A stretch of 64,000 bases of DNA. It comes from Deltaproteobacteria bacterium. GTDB taxonomy: Bacteria > Myxococcota_A > Polyangia > DRWM01 > JAAZOP01. The notes under the pieces were generated by a model. The model had not been told where the DNA came from. It searched no databases and worked only from the letters and a program-made list of their open reading frames with translations. A program made the translations under genes and the position numbers. Of the stretch, positions 7,723-14,712 are shown piece after piece; position 1 is the first letter of the stretch; every line of letters starts with the position of its first letter. The DNA lies in NCBI GenBank assembly GCA_016218815.1, contig JACRCX010000019.1:1-64000 (forward strand). Direction: 5' to 3'.

Positions 7723-9095
7723 GCGAGCGGATCCGCATCACGGCCGACGAGCTGGCGGCGCCGGAGGTGGAGCAGGCGCTGGCGCGGCGCCGCGCGGCGG
7801 GGCGACCCGCGTCGGCAGGGTCGCCGCCGGTCTCCGGCTTCCGGCGGGTGGTCTTTTCGCCTCTTTTCTACCGGCCGGTGGCGGGCCTGGTCGCGGCCGT
7901 GGCGGCGTGGGCGATCATCGAGCCGCACTTCCAGGACCTGCCGGCGATCGGCGGGGAGGTGACGCTGGTCAACGCCGAGCCATTCGAGCTGACGGTGAGC
8001 GGCGGGTTCCAGTTCACGGTGGGGCGGCGCGACGTCTACGTGCTTCCGGAGCTGACGCGGCTGGAGCCTGGTCTTGACGGGCAGCCCGCATACCGTTCGG
8101 TGGCGGCGATCGAGGAGGGTGAATTCGTCGAGGCGGTCGGCTTGCGCATGTCGGAGACGCGTCTCGTCGCGATCGCGATCCGGCCGGCGACGCGGGAGCG
8201 CGCGGCGGAGGCGGGGCAGGAGATCCGCAGCGACAGCCAGTGGGCGGGGTTCGTGCTGATGCCGCTCACGGGCGGGCTGGTGGCACTGCTGCTGTTCCTG
8301 GTCGAGGGCATGACGAGCCGGAACTGGGTGCGGATGGTGGAGCGCGGGGGCATCGGCACGCTGCTGGCGGCGGTGTTTTCCGGTCTGGCGATGCTGCCCG
8401 CGGGCCTGTTGATCCTGCTGGCGATGAAGGGGCTGCTGGTGGGCCCGTCGAGCGCGGGGTTCGTGACGGTGCGGGACGTTCCCGGCGCGAACCTGCTGGG
8501 CATCACGGCGTTGCGCAGCGCGGCGTGGGCCGTGGTCGGCGCGGGGCTCGGGCTGGGGATGAACCTGGTGCGGGCGACGCGGGTGGAGCTGCGCAACACG
8601 GTCCTGGGCGGCACGCTGGGCGGGGCGCTGGGGGGGATGTTCTTCGATCCGATCGGCCGGTTCCTGTCGGCGGACTCGCTGTTCATCGATGCCTGGCTGT
8701 CGCGTGCGGTGGGTCTGGCGGCGGTGGGCGTGGCGGTGGGGGTGTTCGTGGCGCTGGGGGAGCGACTGGCGCGGGAGGGCTGGCTGCGGGTGCGCACGGG
8801 ACCGCTGGCGGGCAAGAGTTTCGTGCTGTACCGCAGCCCGACGATGCTGGGGAGCTCGCCGCGGTGCGAGATCTACCTGTTCAAGGACGCGGAGATTGCG
8901 GCCGAGCACGCGGCGATCCACCGTGTGGGTTCCGGCTTCGAGCTGGAGGATCTGGGCTCGGCCGCCGGCACGCTGGTGGGCGGCCGGGCGGTGCGGCGGC
9001 GGCGCCTGCAATCGGGGGACACGATCGTGCTGGGGGCGACGGTGCTGGAATTCGAGGAGCGTGCGGGCAGGAAGGGAAGGGAGGGAGCGCGATGA
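7719..9095 (+). CDS. Polytopic membrane protein with C-terminal FHA domain
   Basis: A 458-residue protein. An N-terminal cytoplasmic segment leads to one membrane helix (about 48-66), a beta-rich extracytoplasmic-looking domain (75-155), then four or five helices (about 178-348). The C-terminal FHA domain (357-448) has LGSSPRC, LFKD, the conserved His397 in AEHA, and DLGSAAGT. FHA domains bind phosphothreonine, so this protein probably links the ubiquitin-like system to Ser/Thr kinase signalling. The GTG start at 7719 overlaps the JAMM stop by 4 bases and its own stop overlaps the next start, which argues for tight co-expression. I do not recognise the membrane region. Confidence 0.82.
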   Translation: MSERIRITADELAAPEVEQALARRRAAGRPASAGSPPVSGFRRVVFSPLFYRPVAGLVAAVAAWAIIEPHFQDLPAIGGEVTLVNAEPFELTVSGGFQFTVGRRDVYVLPELTRLEPGLDGQPAYRSVAAIEEGEFVEAVGLRMSETRLVAIAIRPATRERAAEAGQEIRSDSQWAGFVLMPLTGGLVALLLFLVEGMTSRNWVRMVERGGIGTLLAAVFSGLAMLPAGLLILLAMKGLLVGPSSAGFVTVRDVPGANLLGITALRSAAWAVVGAGLGLGMNLVRATRVELRNTVLGGTLGGALGGMFFDPIGRFLSADSLFIDAWLSRAVGLAAVGVAVGVFVALGERLAREGWLRVRTGPLAGKSFVLYRSPTMLGSSPRCEIYLFKDAEIAAEHAAIHRVGSGFELEDLGSAAGTLVGGRAVRRRRLQSGDTIVLGATVLEFEERAGRKGREGAR

Positions 9096-9670
9096 GCGAA
9101 TCGGCGAGGCGGCTGCGGGCGAACAAGAAGCTGGAGAACGCGCCGTGCCGGTGGTGCGACCAGGCGCTGCAGATCGGCGACGAGGCGGCGGTCTGCGCGG
9201 CGTGCGAGGCGCCGCATCATGCGGCGTGCTGGGACGGGAAAGGCGGTTGCGCGCGCACGGGTTGTGCCAACGCGCCGTTGCACCAGCTCGCGGTGCCGGC
9301 GGCGGCGGCGGGGCCGTTCCCGGGAACGATGCGGTGTCCGCACTGCGGGGCCGGGCTGGCGGCGGGCGTGGGCAGGTGCCCGAGCTGCGGGATGGTGCCG
9401 ACGCCGGACGGCGAGTACTACGGGCCGCGACAGAACGCGCCCGGAGCGGTGGCCGCGCTGGTGACCGGCATCATCGGCCTGCTCATCTGCGGGGTGATCC
9501 TGGGCATCGTGGCCATCACGCAGTCGCGCAAGGCATCCCAGGCGATCGCGAACGACCCGTCGTTGGGCGGCCAGGGCATGGCCACGGCGGGAATGGTGCT
9601 CGGCATCGTCGCGCTCGTCTTTTGGGCGATCATCCTGCTCGTCCGTTTGGCGGCCTTGGGCGGGAGGTGA
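9092..9670 (+). CDS. RING-like (prokaryotic RING 1) membrane protein with DUF4190
   Basis: A 192-residue protein. Residues 19-58 follow a binuclear RING/treble-clef pattern (Cys19, 22, 35, 38, His43, Cys46, 53, 58) with the HHAACW signature of prokaryotic RING family 1. A zinc ribbon follows (CPHC at 82-85, CPSC at 96-99). The C-terminal 70 residues hold two membrane helices, matching DUF4190. Eukaryotic RING proteins act as E3 ligases that bring E2 and substrate together; that role is inferred here from fold and operon. The ATG overlaps the FHA gene stop by 4 bases. A related protein lies at 10147-10683. Confidence 0.82.
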   Translation: MSESARRLRANKKLENAPCRWCDQALQIGDEAAVCAACEAPHHAACWDGKGGCARTGCANAPLHQLAVPAAAAGPFPGTMRCPHCGAGLAAGVGRCPSCGMVPTPDGEYYGPRQNAPGAVAALVTGIIGLLICGVILGIVAITQSRKASQAIANDPSLGGQGMATAGMVLGIVALVFWAIILLVRLAALGGR

Positions 9671-9675
9671 GGCGG

Positions 9676-10134
9676 ATGCGGGGCGGGTCCGGGTCGATTC
9701 CGTCAGGGGCGCCGGGAGGGGCGGCGCGGAAAGGGCGGCGGCTGGATGCCGCGCTGGCGCTGCTGCTGGCCGGGATGCTGGCGGGCGCGGCGTCGCTGAC
9801 GATCGCGGGGGACGCGGTCCGAAGCTGGTCCGGCGAGCCGGCCCGGGAGTCGTGCTGGTGGCACGCAGCGACGGGGACGGACTGTCCGACGTGCGGCCTG
9901 ACGCGCAGCTTCGTCGCGCTGCTGGACGGGCACCCCGTGGACGCCTTCCGCTTCCATCCCGCCGGCCCGCTGGTCGCGTTGGCGATGTTCGCCGCGCTCG
10001 GCTGGATCCTGGCCGCCGCGGTCCGGCGGCGCCCGCCGATCATCGATCGGCTGGCGTTCCGCCGGACGGCGATGGCGGTGGCGGTGTTCTGCGTCCTGGC
10101 CGGCGTCGCGCGCGCCGCGGCCGGGGCGGCCTAG
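9676..10134 (+). CDS. DUF2752 membrane protein
   Basis: A 152-residue protein with three hydrophobic helices. The signature CPTCGLTRSFVALLDG, then FRFHPAGP, identifies the DUF2752 family, whose function is unknown. It contains a Cys-x2-Cys pair near the membrane surface. It starts 5 bases after the RING/DUF4190 stop and lies between the two RING-like genes, so it is probably part of the same membrane assembly. DUF2752 genes also occur alone in other genomes, so its role could be general membrane housekeeping. Confidence 0.8.
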   Translation: MRGGSGSIPSGAPGGAARKGRRLDAALALLLAGMLAGAASLTIAGDAVRSWSGEPARESCWWHAATGTDCPTCGLTRSFVALLDGHPVDAFRFHPAGPLVALAMFAALGWILAAAVRRRPPIIDRLAFRRTAMAVAVFCVLAGVARAAAGAA

Positions 10135-10146
10135 CGAGTCCGGACG

Positions 10147-10683
10147 ATGGCACGCTGCTCGATCTGCCATACCCAGCTCGACCCGGCCGAGGATCGGGTG
10201 GCCTGTGCCGAGTGCGGCCAGGAGTACCACCGCGCGTGCTGGACGGGGATTGGGGGTTGCGCGACGTACGGGTGCCGGGCGGCGGCCGAGCCGCAGAAGG
10301 CGCCGGTCCTGCCGGCCGTGACCGGATGGGGCGACGAGAAGACCTGTCCCGCGTGCGGCAAGCGCATCGTTTCCTCGGTGCTCGTCTGCCGGTGCGGCGC
10401 GCGCTTCCCGTGGGCGGATCCGATGACGCCGGAGGAGTACCGGTCGTGGCTGGAGGACGAGGCGACCCGGAGGTCGACGCGCCGGCTGCTGCTGGTGTTG
10501 TTCTTCCTGTCGATCACGGGCTTCCTGGCGCCGCCGTGCGGGGCGGTGGCCGGGGTGGTGGCCTGGAGACGGCGGCGGCGGCTTGCGGGCGCGGCGGGGA
10601 TCTACCTGGCCGTCGGGTGGGGTGCGGCGGCGCTCGGGGTGGCGTACGCGTTCGTCGTGCTCGCGCTGGTGGCGGGCGGATGA
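10147..10683 (+). CDS. Second RING-like membrane protein
   Basis: A 178-residue protein. Residues 4-43 form a RING-like module (Cys4, 7, 20, 23, His28, Cys31, 38, 43) with YHRACW and GGCATYGC, close to the same region of the 9092-9670 product. A second zinc site (CPAC at 67-70, CRC at 81-83) and two or three membrane helices (about 112-172) follow. The two RING genes look like paralogues with different membrane domains, suggesting two E3-like adaptors. The stop overlaps the next start by 4 bases. Confidence 0.8.
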   Translation: MARCSICHTQLDPAEDRVACAECGQEYHRACWTGIGGCATYGCRAAAEPQKAPVLPAVTGWGDEKTCPACGKRIVSSVLVCRCGARFPWADPMTPEEYRSWLEDEATRRSTRRLLLVLFFLSITGFLAPPCGAVAGVVAWRRRRRLAGAAGIYLAVGWGAAALGVAYAFVVLALVAGG

Positions 10684-11948
10684 CGGCATCGGGCGGGCCG
10701 GAGGGTTCGACGATCTGCCCGCGCTGCGGCCACCGCAGTCCGGTGCGTCTGGACGCGGGGCGCGCGTGCGCGACGTGCGAGTCGTCGGACGCGTGGACGG
10801 CGCACGACGGCAGCGGGGCGCGCATCGTGGTGGACGAGGCGGAGATCCGCCGGGTGGAGGCGCGGGTCCGGGCTGCGGCGCCGCGGCGCCGCCGGCTGCC
10901 GCGGCTGGCCCTGCTGGCGCTTCCGCTCGGGTCGCTCGGGCTTTCCGTCGCGGCGGCGTTGCAGCTCGTCGCGTACTACGCGCCGCAGCCTCTCGGACCG
11001 TTCCGCGGCATCCTGGAGCGGCTCTCCGGCGCGGCGCACTGGGCCTTCCTGCTCGCCACGCTGGCCCTGGCGCTGGCGGTCGCCGCCATCTTCGTCCTGC
11101 GGCGCTCGCGGGACTTCCGGTTCTTGCCGCTGCTCCTTCCGACGCTCGCCGCGGGGGCGGCGGGCCTGGGGGCGACCGCGACCTCGGGAGTCATCCTGCT
11201 GGGCAGCCCGGGCGAGGTGGCGTGGCGGTTCGACACGGTGCCACCGGTGGACGAGCAGGGCGCGGTGGAGCCGGTCTTGCGGGGGATCCAGCGTTCGACC
11301 GTCGCGCTGCTGGCCCCGGACGCCGACGGGGACGCGCGCAACCCGGCGTTGGGGACGGGGGCCGTCGTCTTCGCCTCGAGCAACCGGGCTTGGGTGGTGA
11401 CGTGCAGCCACGTGGCGATGCCGTACGAGGCGGTCGGAGCGCGGCGGGACCCGCGGGGGGCCCGCCCGCTGTGGGTGATGTTCGCGGACGGCCGCGCGAC
11501 CGAGGGGCGGGTGCGCTGGACCTGGCGGCCGCCGCTGGACCTCGCGCTGGTCGAGGTGGCGATGGACGACCCTCCGCCGGCGGTGGAGGTCTCGAGCGAC
11601 ACGGACGCGCTGGTGCCGGGGAGCCCGGTGCTGTTCGTGCCGAACCCGCTGCGCGAGGGATGGAAGGTGCGGCGCGGGGTGGTGCTGCGGCGGACGCTGC
11701 GCCGGTCGCCGGCCGGCGAGGTCCGCCTGGTGCGGACGGACCTGCCGGCGATCCCGGGGGACAGCGGCAGCGGGTTGTTCGACCCGGCGGGGCGGATCGT
11801 CGGGATCAACACGTGGGTGACGATGGGCGCGGGCGGACCGGAGGCCATCGCCTTGCCGGCGGAGGCGATGCGTGCGATGGTGGATGCGATCCGGGAGGGA
11901 CGGCTGGAGCGGCTGGACGAGGTCTTTCCCGAGGGGATCCTGCCATGA
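10680..11948 (+). CDS. Membrane-anchored trypsin-like serine protease with zinc ribbon
   Basis: A 422-residue protein. The N-terminal zinc ribbon (CPRC at 13-16, CATC at 30-33) is followed by about three membrane helices (75-100, 120-142, 148-175). A chymotrypsin-fold domain (about 195-410) has the triad His244 (VTCSHVA), Asp287 (DLALVEV) and Ser362 (PGDSGSG). The protease fold looks intact. Depending on topology it would act outside or at the inner face of the membrane. Possible roles are maturing the modifier, which ends in Arg, or cutting a modified target; both are guesses. It overlaps neighbours by 4 bases on each side. Confidence 0.85.
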   Translation: MTASGGPEGSTICPRCGHRSPVRLDAGRACATCESSDAWTAHDGSGARIVVDEAEIRRVEARVRAAAPRRRRLPRLALLALPLGSLGLSVAAALQLVAYYAPQPLGPFRGILERLSGAAHWAFLLATLALALAVAAIFVLRRSRDFRFLPLLLPTLAAGAAGLGATATSGVILLGSPGEVAWRFDTVPPVDEQGAVEPVLRGIQRSTVALLAPDADGDARNPALGTGAVVFASSNRAWVVTCSHVAMPYEAVGARRDPRGARPLWVMFADGRATEGRVRWTWRPPLDLALVEVAMDDPPPAVEVSSDTDALVPGSPVLFVPNPLREGWKVRRGVVLRRTLRRSPAGEVRLVRTDLPAIPGDSGSGLFDPAGRIVGINTWVTMGAGGPEAIALPAEAMRAMVDAIREGRLERLDEVFPEGILP

Positions 11949-12598
11949 GCAGCGTGCGACTTCTCCGCTTGCGTTCGGACCACGACGCGGTGCGACGGCT
12001 GGTGCGGCTGCACCCGCGCGTGTCGATCGAGGGGGTTTCGGGCAACCCGCCGGACCGCTACGTGCTGGTGCTGCGCGTGCGTTCGTTGCGGCAGCAGGGC
12101 GACGCGATCGTCGCGGCGGACGCGCACCGGCTGGAGATCCGGCTGCCCCAGGGCTACCCGCGCGACGCTCCCGCGTGCCGCATGCTGACGCCGGTGTTCC
12201 ATCCGAACGTGGCGCCGCACGCGGTGTGCGTCGGCGACCACTGGAGCGCGGCCGAGACGCTGGACACGCTGATCCAGCGGGTCGGCGAGATGCTCGCGTT
12301 CCAGAGCTACAACACGCGCAGCCCGCTCAACGGGCAGGCGGCACGATGGGTGGACGAGCACACGGCGGAGCTGCCGGTGGACCGCGAGGAGTTCTACGTG
12401 GACCTGGCGGAGAGCGAGCGGCGGTCGTCGGTGGCGCCGCTGGCGTGCAGCAACTGCGGCGGCTCGCCCGCGGTCTGGACCTGCGCTCGCGGCCACAACC
12501 TGTGCGGCGACTGCGCCACCACCTGCCGCGTGTGCGGCCGCTCCCTCTGCCTGGCCTGCGGCCAGCCCCCTTGCCCCGACTGCGGCCCGGGACGTTGA
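11945..12598 (+). CDS. E2 ubiquitin-conjugating enzyme fused to RING-like domain
   Basis: A 217-residue protein ending the operon. Residues 1-155 match the UBC fold: strands leading to LPQGYPRDAP, then the HPN motif (86-88), Cys95 in AVCVGDHW as the predicted thioester Cys, a Trp at 100, and helix LDTLIQRVGEML followed by SPLNGQAARWV, which parallels the E2 NP..PL..EIA region. Residues 168-213 hold eleven Cys and one His in RING-like spacing (C168, C171, C180, H184, C187, C190, C194, C197, C202, C205, C210, C213). An E2 with a RING-like tail would join conjugation and E3-like functions in one chain. The start overlaps the protease stop by 4 bases. Confidence 0.88.
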   Translation: MSSVRLLRLRSDHDAVRRLVRLHPRVSIEGVSGNPPDRYVLVLRVRSLRQQGDAIVAADAHRLEIRLPQGYPRDAPACRMLTPVFHPNVAPHAVCVGDHWSAAETLDTLIQRVGEMLAFQSYNTRSPLNGQAARWVDEHTAELPVDREEFYVDLAESERRSSVAPLACSNCGGSPAVWTCARGHNLCGDCATTCRVCGRSLCLACGQPPCPDCGPGR

Positions 12599-12617
12599 AC
12601 CAGCAAGGCTTCACTTC

Positions 12618-12637
12618 GTGACGCGCCGTCACTGTTT
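12618..12637 (+). terminator. Hairpin terminator after the ubiquitin-like operon
   Basis: A perfect 6-bp stem GTGACG-CGC-CGTCAC is followed by TGTTT, 19 bases after the E2 stop. The T run is short, so termination may be partial. Confidence 0.5.
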
Positions 12638-12639
12638 CC

Positions 12640-12695
12640 CGGAGGGGGAGGAGGAGAGGTGGAGAGGTCGGCTGGAGAGGTGGGGAGGCGGGGTT
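12640..12695. repeat. Purine-rich GGAGAGGT quasi-repeat
   Basis: Three copies of GGAGAGGT and close variants lie between the terminator and the next gene. A TTGACA at 12695-12700 follows but no convincing -10 was found. Confidence 0.4.
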
Positions 12696-12757
12696 TGACA
12701 GGGCGTCGCGAGTCGCGAAGGATCAGGCCCGCGCGCGGGGAGAGGAAAGGAAGCAAG

Positions 12758-14167
12758 ATGAGGCACGGGAAAGCTGGAGCATGGTGGGCGGTGGTCGTGC
12801 TGCTGGCGGCGGGATGCGGCGACGACGACAACGCGACCGACGTCGGGGGCGAGGACGGTGGGATGGACGTGGAGGAGGCGGAGGGGGCGGCGGACGCGGA
12901 TGCGGACGGCGACCTCGACGTCGAAGAGGTGGAGGAAGCGGACGCCGAGGCGGAGGCGGAGGCGGACGGCGGGGGGGTGTGCGAGCAGGAGTTCTGGATC
13001 TGGGATCTTTCGGTGATGCCGCCGCGGGACACGCAGATCTGCTGCAGCCTGCACGGGGAGGGGGAGCACGAGCACGTGTGGGTGGAGGACGAGCAGTGGG
13101 GTCCGACGGTGGACTCGTCGGGTGTGGACGAGATCCTGCGGCGGTGGGACGTGGAGACGCCGGACGGGTCGGTCGATCCGACGAAGGGGATTTTCGAGAT
13201 CCTGACGGGGATCTTCGGCGATCCGCCGGACGCGTTCGACGGCGACGCGAAGATCTACATCCTGCTCTACGGGATGGAGCCGTTCGGGTCGTCGGAGTTC
13301 GACGGGTATTTCCGTTCGGACGACCAGACGACGACCGCGCACAGCAACCGGCACGAGATGATCCACATCAACTCGATGACGTCGCGGGCGGTGGCCTCGC
13401 CGTACATGATCGGGGTGATGGCGCACGAGTTCCACCACATGCTGCAGTGGCGCTATGACCCGACCGAGGAGGCGTGGCTGTCGGAGTCGATGGCGGAGAC
13501 GGCGATGTTGCTCACGGGGTACCTGACCGACGTACCGGCGGCGAACTCGTGGGCGCGGAACCCGACGAACCCGCTGATCGCGAGCGGGGCATCGGATCCG
13601 GTGGACTACGGCGCGGCCTTCCTGTTCGGGGCGTACCTCATCGACCGGCTGTCGCCGGCGGGGCTGAGGCAAATGGTGGAGGACCCGGCGCACGGGATGG
13701 TGGCGGTGGGGTCCGCGGCGGGGTCGTTGGAGGCGGGCCTGACGGGTGTGGGGTTCCTGGCGGAGTTCGCGACAGCGCTGCTGATCGACGACGAGACGGC
13801 CTCGGCCGACGGGCGGTACGCGTTCCTGGCGCTGGACCCGCCGACGCCGGCGACGACGACGATCGCCTTCCCGGCGGCGGCGTCGCCGGTGACGGTGCCC
13901 GGGGGCGGGGTGAAGTTCGCGAACCTGCCGCTGGACGGCGCGGCGCACGCGCAGATCGGCATTGACGTCGACGCCCCGGCGGGGGCGAGCCTGGGGGTGC
14001 GGGTGGTGCTGGTGGATCCTGTGGCGGGGAACCAGGTGCAGGAAGTGATTCCGGGCACGCACACGTGGGTGATCGAGGTGCCGGACACGGCGACGGCGCT
14101 GCAGTTCGCGTTGGCGACGGACGAGGAGCTGCCGGTGAGCGTGGCGATCACGGCGGCGGACGAGTAG
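12758..14167 (+). CDS. M30/hyicolysin-like metalloprotease lipoprotein
   Basis: A 469-residue lipoprotein (lipobox LLAAGC, Cys20). An acidic Asp/Glu/Ala linker covers about 21-73. The catalytic region has HEFHH (His223, Glu224, His227) and, 15 residues on, EAWLSES with Glu243 as likely third zinc ligand, the pattern of hyicolysin-like (M30) peptidases. The remaining 200 residues are beta-rich. It is expected to be anchored at the outer membrane or cell surface and to degrade protein. The start follows GAGGAAAGGAAG. No clear operon partner. Confidence 0.78.
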   Translation: MRHGKAGAWWAVVVLLAAGCGDDDNATDVGGEDGGMDVEEAEGAADADADGDLDVEEVEEADAEAEAEADGGGVCEQEFWIWDLSVMPPRDTQICCSLHGEGEHEHVWVEDEQWGPTVDSSGVDEILRRWDVETPDGSVDPTKGIFEILTGIFGDPPDAFDGDAKIYILLYGMEPFGSSEFDGYFRSDDQTTTAHSNRHEMIHINSMTSRAVASPYMIGVMAHEFHHMLQWRYDPTEEAWLSESMAETAMLLTGYLTDVPAANSWARNPTNPLIASGASDPVDYGAAFLFGAYLIDRLSPAGLRQMVEDPAHGMVAVGSAAGSLEAGLTGVGFLAEFATALLIDDETASADGRYAFLALDPPTPATTTIAFPAAASPVTVPGGGVKFANLPLDGAAHAQIGIDVDAPAGASLGVRVVLVDPVAGNQVQEVIPGTHTWVIEVPDTATALQFALATDEELPVSVAITAADE

Positions 14168-14171
14168 GGAA

Positions 14172-14203
14172 TTCTCGCGCAGAGACGCAGAGACGCAGAG
14201 AAA
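14172..14203 (+). repeat. Dispersed CGCAGAGA repeat, copy B
   Basis: TTCTCGCGCAGAG followed by two GACGCAGA units, directly after the protease stop codon. Related to 41-70 (inverted) and 23643-23681. Confidence 0.55.
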
Positions 14204-14220
14204 CAGGGTCCGCGGGAGCG

Positions 14221-14514
14221 TCACGCGCCGGGGGGCGGAGCGGGGGGGCGCGGTTTGCGGGTCAGCAGGGCGAGGACGGCGACCAGGACGGCGGCGCCGA
14301 GGATCGACCAGAAGACGGGGAAGGGTCGGCCGTCCAGGTCGATGACCCAGAAGTCGCGGACGCCGGTCTGCTCGGAGACGAAGCGGCCGATCAGCGCGCC
14401 GACCAAGCCGATGACGATCGATGCGAGGCAACCGTAGCGGCCGTGCTGGCCGGCGAGGCGGGAGCCCAGGGAGCCGACGAGGAGAGCGACGACGACGGCG
14501 AGGAGGACGTCCAC
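14221..14514 (-). CDS. GlsB/YeaQ/YmgE-type small membrane protein
   Basis: A 97-residue protein with three hydrophobic helices. Its Gly-rich second helix (GCLASIVIGLVGALIGRF) is typical of the transglycosylase-associated GlsB/YeaQ/YmgE family, stress-linked small inner-membrane proteins of unclear biochemistry. The family is usually about 80 residues; this one has a C-terminal Arg/Pro-rich extension. The GTG start has no Shine-Dalgarno, but a TACCGT box lies 8 bases upstream, suggesting a leaderless transcript. It is convergent with the M30 gene. Confidence 0.65.
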   Translation of the reverse strand: MDVLLAVVVALLVGSLGSRLAGQHGRYGCLASIVIGLVGALIGRFVSEQTGVRDFWVIDLDGRPFPVFWSILGAAVLVAVLALLTRKPRPPAPPPGA

Positions 14515-14522
14515 GGGGGGGG

Positions 14523-14553
14523 ACGGTAGCAGAGGGGGGTGGGGGACTGTAAA
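14523..14553 (-). promoter_or_regulatory. Candidate leaderless promoter
   Basis: On the minus strand TTTACA, a 19-base spacer, then TACCGT; the GTG start follows after 8 bases. The spacer is a little long. Confidence 0.35.
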
Positions 14554-14712
14554 TACTAAAACAGGCGATGACAGACCGGAAACCGGCCGGGCAGGCGGCA
14601 ATGAGGGACAGGAAACGGGAAAGGGAAGACGGGAACGGGGACAGGGCCTTCCTGCTCGTGTGGCGAGGGGGATGTTCGGTCTGGTACGGTGCGAGGGGAA
14701 AGGCGGTGGGAG

